A stretch of 35,052 bases of DNA, from IMG/VR virus record IMGVR_UViG_3300036046_000026, positions 1 through 35,052 of that record; one strand, written 5' to 3'. Both the position numbers and the translations under genes were made by a program. This document shows positions 28,431 to 35,052 of this stretch, piece after piece (the stretch's first letter is position 1; every line of letters starts with the position of its first letter). This DNA is from a virus. The notes beneath the pieces are model-generated. The model made no database searches. It worked only from the letters and a program-made list of their open reading frames with translations, and had not been told where the DNA came from.

Positions 28431-30007
28431 GCACCTACGTTCCCACTCCTGAGGAGCAGGAGGAATACGACAAGCGGTACGCAGAGGCCGCTACCCAGGA
28501 GGCCAAGGTCCCGACCCGGCGCACGGTCGACGGCCGGGAGATTATCTGGGAAGCCCAGGAGGGGAGCCAGCGGCTGTACCTCATGTGTCCCGACTTCGAG
28601 ACCCTGTACCACGGCACACGCGGCCCCGGTAAGACTGACACCCTGCTGATGAGCTTCGCTAAGCACGTTGGCCAGGGGCACGGGGCCGCCTGGCGCGGCA
28701 TCATCTTTCGACAGACCTACCCCCAGCTGGCGGACGTTCAGGCCAAGAGCGAGAAATGGTTTCGGCAGATGTTCCCCGGAGCCAAGTTCAACCGCACCAA
28801 GATGATGTGGGAATGGCCGACCGGGGAGGTCCTGCTGCTGCGCCACATGGCGAAGCCGACCGACTACTGGAATTACCACGGTCACGAGTACCCGTTCATC
28901 GGCTGGGAGGAGCTCACCAATTGGCCCACCGACGAGTGTTACAAGTCGATGTTCTCGTGCTGCCGAACCTCCAAGCCGGGGGTGCCGCGCATGGTGCGCG
29001 CGACCACCAACCCGTATGGCGTCGGCCACAGCTGGGTCAAGGAGCGGTTCAAGCTCGCCTACCGCTGGAAGTACATCGTACGGCAGACCGACTGTACCGA
29101 CGCTGAGGGCAATGCCGAGCCGACCCGCACGGCCATCCATGGCCACATCGACGAGAACAAGCTGCTCCTGGCAGCCGACCCCAACTACAAGTCCACGATC
29201 ATCGCCTCAGCGGCCAACCCGGCCATGGCGGCCGCCTGGCTGGAGGGCTCGTGGGACATCGTCGCTGGCGGCATGTTCGGCGATGTGTGGAAGCCGCGCA
29301 TCCACATCGTGCCTCGCTTCGTGATCCCAGACACCTGGCGCATCGACCGGAGCTTTGACTGGGGCTCGTCCAAGCCCTTCTCAGTGGGGTGGTGGGCGAC
29401 CAGCGACGGCTCAGACGTGCGCATGCCCGACGGCACCTGGCGCTCGACCGTGCGCGGCGACCTGTTCCGGGTGGCCGAGTGGTACGGGTGGACCGGCAAG
29501 CCGAACGAGGGCCTCAAGATGCTGGCCAGCGACATCGCCAAGGGCATCGTCGAGCGAGAGGTTCGATGGGGCTGGCGCGACCAGGGTCGGAGCCGGGTCC
29601 ATGCCGGGGTGGCGGATAGCTCGATCTTCGACACTGAGAACGGCAACTGCATCGCGGTCGACATGGCCCGCAAGGTGCGCCTGGCTGATGGCAGGGAGTA
29701 CAAGGGCGTTCAGTGGCTCAAGGCCGACAAGCGCCCTGGCTCCCGCAAGAACGGCTGGGAGCAGATGCGCATGGCCTTCCAGAACGCGGTGAAGCCGGTC
29801 GACGGCCCGCGCGAACGGCCGGGGCTGTTCATCTTCGACGCCTGTCAGCAATTCGTCCGCACGGTGCCCTCGCTGCCCCGCGACGAGAAAGACATGGACG
29901 ACATTGACACCGACGCTGAAGACCACATCGCAGACGAGACGCGGTACCGCGTCCGCAACATGGCCATCCGTTCCGGCTCCAGCCGGGTGACGGCAGGCCA
30001 CCACTGA
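28427..30007 (+). CDS. terL: Terminase large subunit
   Basis: 526 residues from GTG 28427. The ATPase domain has Walker A GTRGPGKT (Lys69) and Walker B YPFIGWEE (Glu161-Glu162). The nuclease domain has Asp311 in RSFDWGSSKPF and Asp397 in VADSSIFD, with a final acidic DAEDHIADETRY box typical of the RNase-H-like packaging nuclease. It cuts and pumps DNA into the prohead through the portal encoded next. Confidence 0.95.
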   Translation: MSTYVPTPEEQEEYDKRYAEAATQEAKVPTRRTVDGREIIWEAQEGSQRLYLMCPDFETLYHGTRGPGKTDTLLMSFAKHVGQGHGAAWRGIIFRQTYPQLADVQAKSEKWFRQMFPGAKFNRTKMMWEWPTGEVLLLRHMAKPTDYWNYHGHEYPFIGWEELTNWPTDECYKSMFSCCRTSKPGVPRMVRATTNPYGVGHSWVKERFKLAYRWKYIVRQTDCTDAEGNAEPTRTAIHGHIDENKLLLAADPNYKSTIIASAANPAMAAAWLEGSWDIVAGGMFGDVWKPRIHIVPRFVIPDTWRIDRSFDWGSSKPFSVGWWATSDGSDVRMPDGTWRSTVRGDLFRVAEWYGWTGKPNEGLKMLASDIAKGIVEREVRWGWRDQGRSRVHAGVADSSIFDTENGNCIAVDMARKVRLADGREYKGVQWLKADKRPGSRKNGWEQMRMAFQNAVKPVDGPRERPGLFIFDACQQFVRTVPSLPRDEKDMDDIDTDAEDHIADETRYRVRNMAIRSGSSRVTAGHH

Positions 30008-30014
30008 TTGTCGA

Positions 30015-30029
30015 CCCGCCTGGGGCGGG
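30015..30029 (+). promoter_or_regulatory. Short hairpin before the portal gene
   Basis: CCCGCC (30015-30020) and GGCGGG (30024-30029) are reverse complements with a TGG loop. It lies in the 49-base gap between the large terminase and portal genes. There is no U-run; AGAAAGGA follows as the ribosome-binding site. Confidence 0.4.
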
Positions 30030-30056
30030 GCATGAAGGACGAGAAAGGACGGGCCC

Positions 30057-31592
30057 ATGGCGCTGAGCAGCAAGCATCCGCAGTACAGCGAATTCTCCGA
30101 CGACTGGCGGGACTGCCGCGACGCCTATCGTGGCGAGCGCGTGGTGAAGAGCCGAGGCCAGGTCCACCTGCCCCCGACCAGCGGCATGGTCGCTGACGGG
30201 ATGAGCACGGCTGAGCAGCTGGGGTACAAGGCCTATCAGGCCTACCTCAAGCGGTCAGTGTTCCCCGACTTCTTCGCCTTGGCGGTCGAGCACTTCATTG
30301 GCATGATGCACAGCCGCAAGCCGACCATCGAGCTCCCGGCCGCGCTGGAGCCGCTCCGGGAGAGCGCCGACGCCAATGGCGACCCCATCGAGCACCTCCT
30401 GCGCCGCATCAACGAGCAGCAGCTGGTGACCGGCCGCGTCGGGCTCATGTTGGACCTGCCCCGCAATCCGGACCCGGCCAACCCGCTGCCCTACATCGCC
30501 CTGTACCGCGCTGAGACGATCATCAACTGGGATGACGGCTCCAAGCAGCAGCTGGACCGGCCGGTGCTCAACCTGGTGGTGCTCGACGAGAGCGAGTTCA
30601 CCCGCAAGGCCGACTTCGACTGGGACTACAAGGAGCAGTACCGCGCGCTCGTCCTGGGTGACCCCGTCGCCAACGAGGCGGCCGGGACCTACCGCCAGGG
30701 CCTGTTCACCGAAGACGACACGCTCACGTTCAGCGAGGCCAACCTGATCGAGCCGAGCATCCGTGGCAGGAAGCTCGACCGCATCCCGTTCGAGTTCATC
30801 AACACCAAGGACACGGTCAGCGCACCGGACGACCCGCCCCTCCTGGGCCTCGCACGGGTCTGCTACGCCATCTACCGGGGTGAAGCCGACTACCGCCAGA
30901 ACCTGTTCATGCAGGGGCAGGACACGCTGGTGCGCATCGGCTTCGTCGATGACGACAACGAGCAGCGCGTTGGTGCCGGGGCGATCATCGACGTGCCCAT
31001 TGGCGGTGACGCCAAGTACATTGGCGTGTCGGCCGACGGCCTTGGTGAGCAGCGCCAGGCCATCGAGAACGATCGAGCCGAAGCTGCCCAGCAGGCAGGG
31101 CGACTGGCGACGGCTAAATCCAAGCAGATCGAGAGCGGTGACGCCCTGCAGACCCGTGTGGCGGCGGCCGTGGCCTCCCTCACCTCCATCGCCCTGTCCG
31201 GGGCCATGGGTCTGGAGCGCCTGCTCAAGACGGCGGCCGTGTGGGTGGGTGCCAACCCCGACGAGGTCAGCGTTCAGCCGAACCTCGAATTCGCCGACAG
31301 CAGCTTCGACACCAAGTCGCTGGTCGAGCTCATGACCGCCAAGAACCTTGGCGCACCGGTCAGCCGCAAGAGCGTCCACGCCCTGATGCAGGACCGTGGT
31401 CTGACGCAGCTGGAGTACGAGACCGAGCTCGACGAGATCGACAGCGAAGAGCCGCTCACCGGCTCCAGCCAGGCCAATGCCGATCGCCAGTTCGAGCTCG
31501 AACAGCAGTCCCAGCAGCAAGGTCAGCAGGACGATGAAGAGGATGACGACACCCCGCCCGGTCAGCAACCGGCCGGGGGTAGTGGCCGGTGA
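30057..31592 (+). CDS. Portal protein (DUF4055-type)
   Basis: 511 residues; ATG after AGAAAGGACGGGCCC. The start (QYSEFSDDWRDCRDAYRGER, followed by KSRGQVHLPP) and FPDFFALAVEHFIGMMHSRK, then VTGRVGLMLDLP and RAETIINWDDG, follow the DUF4055 phage portal family. The C-terminus is Gln/Asp-rich and probably disordered. It forms the dodecameric channel at the capsid vertex and works with the terminase upstream and the minor head protein downstream. Confidence 0.85.
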   Translation: MALSSKHPQYSEFSDDWRDCRDAYRGERVVKSRGQVHLPPTSGMVADGMSTAEQLGYKAYQAYLKRSVFPDFFALAVEHFIGMMHSRKPTIELPAALEPLRESADANGDPIEHLLRRINEQQLVTGRVGLMLDLPRNPDPANPLPYIALYRAETIINWDDGSKQQLDRPVLNLVVLDESEFTRKADFDWDYKEQYRALVLGDPVANEAAGTYRQGLFTEDDTLTFSEANLIEPSIRGRKLDRIPFEFINTKDTVSAPDDPPLLGLARVCYAIYRGEADYRQNLFMQGQDTLVRIGFVDDDNEQRVGAGAIIDVPIGGDAKYIGVSADGLGEQRQAIENDRAEAAQQAGRLATAKSKQIESGDALQTRVAAAVASLTSIALSGAMGLERLLKTAAVWVGANPDEVSVQPNLEFADSSFDTKSLVELMTAKNLGAPVSRKSVHALMQDRGLTQLEYETELDEIDSEEPLTGSSQANADRQFELEQQSQQQGQQDDEEDDDTPPGQQPAGGSGR

Positions 31593-31604
31593 GCGGGGTA
31601 AGCC

Positions 31605-31841
31605 ATGAACGCTCCCGCCTCACACACCGACACCTCCCAAGAGCTCCCCGACCTGGTCGCTATCAACCTGAGCCAGCGGCTGGGAATGTGGAGCGACGGG
31701 ACGACCAGCCCGATCACCCTGCACGACGAGGATGGGGATGAGGTCGACGAGTCCGAAGACGCGGTCTTCGTGACCACGCCCACGCCTGATGGCAAGTGGG
31801 CCGCCGCCCAGCTGGCGGACTACACGGCGACGAGGCACTGA
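31605..31841 (+). CDS. Small acidic hypothetical protein
   Basis: 78 residues, ATG 31605 with a weak upstream site (GAGCGGGGTAAGCC). Acidic middle (HDEDGDEVDESEDAVFVTTP) and a stop overlapping the minor head gene (ATGA). Possibly a head-assembly accessory by position only. Confidence 0.6.
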   Translation: MNAPASHTDTSQELPDLVAINLSQRLGMWSDGTTSPITLHDEDGDEVDESEDAVFVTTPTPDGKWAAAQLADYTATRH

Positions 31842-33040
31842 TGGCGACGGTCAATGAAGAGCTCTTCGACGCCCTGGTGCGGCACCAGATTTACCTGCTC
31901 CGGTTGAGCGGGTCGATCCGCAATCGCATCCACCGCATCCTGGACGCCACCGAGCAGGACATCAAGGACAAGATCATCGCCCGGCTCGCTGGGGCTGATG
32001 GCCTGAACACCCCGTCGGCCGTGCGCCGCATGGAGGCGACGCTGGCGGCCGTGCGGTCCATCCGCCTCAAGGCCTGGGACGAGGTGACCGAGACCTGGCT
32101 GCAGGAGCTCCAGGACCTGGCCACCAATGAGCCCATCCTCATGGCCGGGGTGGTGAAGACCGTTGCCCCGGTGGTGCTGGACACGGTGCTGCCTACCCCT
32201 GGGCTTCTGAAGGCCATTGCCACGTCCAGTCCCTTCGAGGGCCGCACCCTCAAGGAGTGGGCGAGCTCGATCGCCGATGAAGACCTGCGCCGCATCCAAA
32301 ACGCGGTACGAGTGGGCATGGTCCAGGGTGAGAGCTCCCAGCAGATCGCGCGCCGCGTGGTCGGCTCGGCCGCCCTCAAAGGCGTCGACGGGGTGACGCA
32401 GATCACCCGCCGCAACGCTGAGGCCATCACTCGCACGGCGGTCAATCACATCGCCAACGAGGCCCGCTCTGAGTTCATCAACGCCAATGCCGACCTGATC
32501 GACCAGGAGCAGTACGTGGCGACGCTCGATGCGCGCACGACCCCGGTCTGCCGCTCCAATGACGGCAAGCTGTTCCCCATCGGCAAGGGCCCGCGTCCCC
32601 CGCTGCACTTCAACTGCCGCTCGCTCCGGGTGCCGGTCATCGGCGGCGAAGCCCTGGGCTCCAGGCCAGCCAAGCCCGTCACTGAACGCCAGCTGCTCCG
32701 GGAGTTCAGCGCCAAGAACGGCTTCCCCGCGCCCACCAAGCGCGCGAACCTGCCTCATGGCACGAAGACCGCCTACGACCAGTTCGCTCGCATGCGCATC
32801 CGGGAGCTCACCGGCCGGGTGCCGGGCAAGACCACCTACCAGCAGTGGCTGACCAAGCAGAGCGCGAGCTTCCAGGACGACGTGCTGGGAGCGACCCGTG
32901 GCAAGCTGTTCCGCAAGGGTGGTCTGACCCTTGAACGCTTCGTGAACCGCGCTGGCGATGAAATCCCCCTGGGCCAGCTGGCCCGCTCCCATGCCGACGC
33001 CTTCCGGGCTGCTGGCCTTGACCCTGAGGACTTCCTGTGA
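31841..33040 (+). CDS. Minor head protein (SPP1 gp7 / Mu F-like)
   Basis: 399 residues; ATG 31841 overlaps the upstream stop. The central NAEAITRTAVNHIANEARSE and the signature LDARTTPVCRSNDGKLFPIG, then PPLHFNCRSLRVPV, are typical of the phage Mu F / SPP1 gp7 minor head family (T-x-x-C-R...G...P-P-x-H-x-N-C-R). These proteins enter the capsid with the portal and often carry DNA-ejection or assembly roles. The C-terminal 120 residues continue with a TTYQQWLTKQSASFQDDVLG helical region. Confidence 0.9.
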   Translation: MATVNEELFDALVRHQIYLLRLSGSIRNRIHRILDATEQDIKDKIIARLAGADGLNTPSAVRRMEATLAAVRSIRLKAWDEVTETWLQELQDLATNEPILMAGVVKTVAPVVLDTVLPTPGLLKAIATSSPFEGRTLKEWASSIADEDLRRIQNAVRVGMVQGESSQQIARRVVGSAALKGVDGVTQITRRNAEAITRTAVNHIANEARSEFINANADLIDQEQYVATLDARTTPVCRSNDGKLFPIGKGPRPPLHFNCRSLRVPVIGGEALGSRPAKPVTERQLLREFSAKNGFPAPTKRANLPHGTKTAYDQFARMRIRELTGRVPGKTTYQQWLTKQSASFQDDVLGATRGKLFRKGGLTLERFVNRAGDEIPLGQLARSHADAFRAAGLDPEDFL

Positions 33041-33573
33041 GCGACAAGTTCTTCTGCCCCCGCGCCTATGAGAATGGTGGAGGGCCTGACAGCCCGTTTA
33101 AGCCGCCCATGAACGGGGAGACCGAGTGGAAGCCCAGGGACGGCCACCTGGTGTGCGGGTACTGTGGCAGCCTGCATCCGGACGAGTTCATGAAGGCGGC
33201 CGAAGCGGGCGTGGAGATTGGGCCGACCGACAAGAGCTACAAGGCCTACCTCGACGTGCCGGACCCCGGTGTGGGCGCGCCGACCATCTACTCGTCCGCC
33301 AACTCTCCCCAGACCGGCGAAGGCTGGGTGGAGATCACCCCGGAGAACCGCGATGAGCTCCCGCTGGACCCCTGGCAGCATGCCAACTGGCCAGACGGCC
33401 ATTGGGTGAAGGTCGAGCCGCGCATGGCGACGACGCATGCCAAGTTCTACTTCCAGCATCTGAGCCCGGAGCAGCGCACCCGCTTCGTGGAGCTCATCAA
33501 CGAGCGCAAGATGAAGGTGGGCATGCCGGGGCACTTCTACGTGCTGCCGTTTTTCTGCAAGATTGTCAAATAG
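33037..33573 (+). CDS. Hypothetical protein
   Basis: 178 residues from GTG 33037 (GTGA overlap with the minor head gene). A CxxC (VCGYCGSLHPDEFMKAAEAG) follows a short N-terminal region, then the sequence is beta-rich with AKFYFQHLSPEQRTRFVELI and a hydrophobic end (HFYVLPFFCKIVK). No family recognised. It precedes leader copy 9. Confidence 0.65.
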   Translation: MSDKFFCPRAYENGGGPDSPFKPPMNGETEWKPRDGHLVCGYCGSLHPDEFMKAAEAGVEIGPTDKSYKAYLDVPDPGVGAPTIYSSANSPQTGEGWVEITPENRDELPLDPWQHANWPDGHWVKVEPRMATTHAKFYFQHLSPEQRTRFVELINERKMKVGMPGHFYVLPFFCKIVK

Positions 33574-33577
33574 GGGC

Positions 33578-33623
33578 TTGTCTTCTGCGTCGGCCTAGGG
33601 CATGCCGGTCTCCAGAAAAGGAG
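33578..33623 (+). promoter_or_regulatory. Leader element copy 9
   Basis: Box A TTGTCTTCTG (33578-33587) preceded by AAATAGGGGC, hairpin CGGC (33591-33594) / GCCG (33604-33607), box B AGAAAAGGAG (33614-33623). Outer TTCTG/CAGAA can close the structure. Ribosome-binding site for ATG 33631. Confidence 0.65.
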
Positions 33624-33630
33624 ATAAGCA

Positions 33631-34236
33631 ATGCCAATCGTCCACATGACCTTCGACCCCGCTTCGGCTCCTGCTGACGCACGTAACCTCAAGCTGCTCG
33701 ATGAAAAGGAAGGCGGCCCCAAGGGCTGCTACACCTACGAGACGCACCATGGCCTTTGCCTGCTGGAGCGCGAGCGCAACATGTACGACGACAGCGACTT
33801 CTACATGCTGGTGTGGGATGCTGAGAAGCAGGCCCCGGAAGAGATCATGTTCGCTTCCACCCGTGGCTGGACCTATCCTTGCTACGCCAGCCATCGCGAT
33901 GCGACCCCTGAGGTGTGGGCCGCTTACCAGACCTACCTCCAGGAGCAGGAGCAGCGCCGTGAAGCCGCTCGCCGCGCGGCTCAGGCGCGTGAGCTTAACA
34001 CGCTTCGCAACCGGCTCCAGGGCATCGCCCATGAGCATGCCCTTCCCTACCATCGTCTGCTCGTGCTTCGTCGCGAGCTCCCCTCACGGGACTTCGACGC
34101 CCTCCTGGGCCTGTTCAGCAACCGCATCAGGAGCGGCTTCAAGCTGAGCCTGCGCGGCCAGGTCATCAGCTGGTGCCAGCAGTCCGACCCGAAGTACCCC
34201 ACCCCGCTCAGCAACAAGCAGATGCGGTACCTGTAA
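33631..34236 (+). CDS. Hypothetical protein
   Basis: 201 residues; ATG seven bases after box B. Aromatic-rich N-terminal half (GCYTYETHHGLCLLERERNM; DDSDFYMLVWDAEKQ), then an Arg/Ala-rich coiled stretch (EQEQRREAARRAAQARELNT) and a basic C-terminus. No family recognised. It lies among head genes but, with its box A leader, may belong to a separately controlled unit. Confidence 0.65.
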   Translation: MPIVHMTFDPASAPADARNLKLLDEKEGGPKGCYTYETHHGLCLLERERNMYDDSDFYMLVWDAEKQAPEEIMFASTRGWTYPCYASHRDATPEVWAAYQTYLQEQEQRREAARRAAQARELNTLRNRLQGIAHEHALPYHRLLVLRRELPSRDFDALLGLFSNRIRSGFKLSLRGQVISWCQQSDPKYPTPLSNKQMRYL

Positions 34237-34249
34237 CCCTTGCCTCAAC

Positions 34250-34293
34250 CCCCTCGACCAGGCCAGGTCGAGGGGAGCATCCCAGAAAAGGAA
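34250..34293 (+). promoter_or_regulatory. Leader element copy 10: 10-bp hairpin plus box B
   Basis: CCCCTCGACC (34250-34259) and GGTCGAGGGG (34266-34275) are perfect reverse complements with a six-base loop, followed by AGAAAAGGAA (34284-34293). Box A is absent, though TTGCCTC stands just before the stem. The ATG at 34302 that it appears to serve opens a different frame from the gene downstream. Confidence 0.6.
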
Positions 34294-34339
34294 CGACACA
34301 CATGCTCACCCGCCCTGCACCCGCCTGTGCAACAGCGGG

Positions 34340-34855
34340 GTGCGCTGGCTCAACGACCCCAGCAAGATCAAGAACCTGGGGCCCGACTTCACCGAAGACG
34401 AGAAGGCCGCGTGGCCCTCCATGACCTTCGAGCAGCAGAAGGCCCTGATGTGGCAGAAGCTCGACGCGGGTGCCTCGCTGTTCAGCGACTGCTGGAACGC
34501 CCCGGTGCCGATGGTCGCGGTGGAAAACCCCGTGATGCACAAGCACGCAAAGGCCCGTATCGAAAACTACCAGGAATTTGCCCAGAGCGTTCAGCCCTGG
34601 CAGTTCGGCGACTGGCAGACCAAGCGGACGTGCTTCTGGCTCCGGGGGCTCGACCCGCTGGTGCCGACCTACCGCACCCTCGACGAGGCGCGCGCTGGCC
34701 TGGGCCTCCCGGCCGACGCCAAGCCTGAGGACCGCGTGTTCAAGATGAGCCCCGGCCCAGAGCGCCAGCACGAGCGCAGCCGGTTCTTCCCCGCTATCGC
34801 AGCGGCCATGGCCGAGCAGTGGGGTGGGCAGGCGCTGATGGCTGAGGCTGCCTAA
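34340..34855 (+). CDS. N-terminally truncated DNA-methylase-like protein
   Basis: 171 residues if it starts at GTG 34340. The visible part matches the C-terminal two-thirds of a phage family annotated as DNA (cytosine) methylase: NAPVPMVAVENPVMHKHAKA, QPWQFGDWQTKRTCFWLRGL, and ERSRFFPAIAAAMAEQWGG. Read upstream in the same frame, 34301-34339 gives AHPPCTRLCNSG, the family's catalytic-type HPPC box. There is no start codon there, and the roughly 50-residue N-terminal SAM-binding part is missing. The well-placed ATG 34302 is in another frame (-1). Either a remnant, a short protein from GTG, or a frameshifted gene. Confidence 0.6.
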   Translation: MRWLNDPSKIKNLGPDFTEDEKAAWPSMTFEQQKALMWQKLDAGASLFSDCWNAPVPMVAVENPVMHKHAKARIENYQEFAQSVQPWQFGDWQTKRTCFWLRGLDPLVPTYRTLDEARAGLGLPADAKPEDRVFKMSPGPERQHERSRFFPAIAAAMAEQWGGQALMAEAA

Positions 34856-34863
34856 ACCGATTG

Positions 34864-34892
34864 CCTGGGTGCCCTCCCCTTGGGCATCCAGG
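34864..34892 (+). promoter_or_regulatory. Strong hairpin after the methylase-like gene
   Basis: CCTGGGTGCCC (34864-34874) and GGGCATCCAGG (34882-34892) form an 11-bp stem with one G-U pair and a 7-base loop. It is preceded by ACCGATTGCC, also seen ahead of leader copy 2. No U-run follows, so termination is uncertain. Confidence 0.5.
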
Positions 34893-34920
34893 CTGCACGG
34901 CCGTAATTCGGCCCGCTGAT

Positions 34921-34961
34921 GGATGTGTAGGACGCGGGGGCAGTACCCGCCACCTCCACCA
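34921..34961 (+). ncRNA. tRNA/tmRNA-acceptor-like minihelix ending in ACCA
   Basis: GCGGG (34934-34938), a 7-base loop GGCAGTA, and CCCGC (34946-34950) form a T-arm-like stem, followed by CACCTCC and ACCA (34951-34961). The end resembles the 3' end of tmRNA (GGACGCGGG...CCCGCC...CTCCACCA). GGATGTG (34921-34927) can pair with CACCTCC at six of seven positions, making an acceptor stem on the T-arm. The T-loop lacks the usual TTC. No tRNA body or tmRNA reading frame is seen. Confidence 0.5.
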
Positions 34962-35052
34962 CCGGCCCTGGAGTGGGTGGTCCGGATGGACCGCCGGATG
35001 GCCTTTCCCCGGAAGGGGCCCTGGCAAGGGAGGCCCGCTCCAGGGTCGATGA
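34962..35052. other. Structured non-coding end of the window
   Basis: No gene is evident. CCCTGGAG (34966-34973) and CTCCAGGG (35038-35045) are reverse complements enclosing GGTCC-GGAT-GGACC and a CCTTTCCCCGGAAGGGG stem. It is GC-rich, so some pairing is expected by chance. It may be the leader of the next (head) gene beyond the window. Confidence 0.35.

Noticed and set aside
34302-34424. ATG frame directly served by leader copy 10
   Set aside because: About 40 codons of Thr/Pro/Arg-rich sequence without family similarity, while the overlapping frame carries clear methylase-like motifs. Kept only as part of the frame-conflict finding.
34861-35052. Open frame at the end of the window (Gly/Pro/Trp-rich)
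   Set aside because: It crosses the strong hairpin and the tRNA-like element, and the translation has no domain-like pattern.
1-35052. CRISPR arrays, insertion sequences, full-length tRNA or rRNA genes
   Set aside because: I saw no regularly spaced direct repeats, transposase motifs, or complete cloverleaf; the only tRNA-like element is the partial minihelix at 34921-34961.

Overview
The window is a contiguous stretch of a tailed double-stranded DNA phage (or prophage). Nearly every gene lies on the + strand, genes are tightly packed with ATGA, GTGA or TTGA start/stop overlaps, and base composition is GC-rich. Three things point to an alphaproteobacterial host. One small protein (22057-22263) looks like the DNA-binding part of GcrA, a regulator known from Alphaproteobacteria. 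Ribosome-binding sites are often the extended AGAAAGGAG type, which would pair with a 16S tail ending CCUCCUUUCU. Base composition fits as well. The exact host cannot be named from this window.

Layout. (1) 0-8 kb: after the tail of a SLOG/DUF2493 gene and an HNH-like gene comes a block for making hypermodified thymidine. It holds an aGPT-Pplase3-like amino-acid:DNA transferase, a NADAR-domain protein, a FAD enzyme, a 5-hmdU DNA kinase, an HMUDK_hel/aGPT-Pplase2-like protein, a possible Nmad5 protein, a thymidylate-synthase-fold enzyme (predicted dUMP hydroxymethylase) and an HD phosphohydrolase. (2) 7.5-14.1 kb: replication, with a DUF3310 protein, family A DNA polymerase, dCTP deaminase, PD-(D/E)XK nuclease, tandem-HTH protein and a primase-helicase. 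(3) 14.1-27.3 kb: about 35 small accessory genes, mostly unrecognised. Exceptions include a SprT-like metallopeptidase, a GHKL-like ATPase protein, a DUF1653 protein and the GcrA-like protein. (4) 27.25-27.87 kb: a repeat-rich, largely non-coding gap. (5) 27.9-35 kb: packaging and head entry genes (small and large terminase, DUF4055 portal, minor head protein), then small genes, an N-terminally truncated DNA-methylase-like gene and a tRNA/tmRNA-like element.

How they work together (inference from families): dCTP deaminase feeds dUTP/dUMP, and the TS-fold enzyme makes 5-hydroxymethyl-dUMP. The HD enzyme may lower competing nucleotides, and the polymerase places hmdU in DNA. The kinase phosphorylates it, transferase-type proteins swap the phosphate for an amino acid, and the FAD enzyme trims the adduct. 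The result would be a restriction-resistant genome.

The most unusual feature is a family of about ten intergenic leaders. Most carry box A (TTGTCTTCTG), then a hairpin whose sequence differs from copy to copy, then box B (CAGAAAAGGAG, containing the ribosome-binding site). A separate stack of hairpins at 19087-19139 shows the exact reverse complement of box A in one loop, so a kissing-loop or antisense control system is possible.
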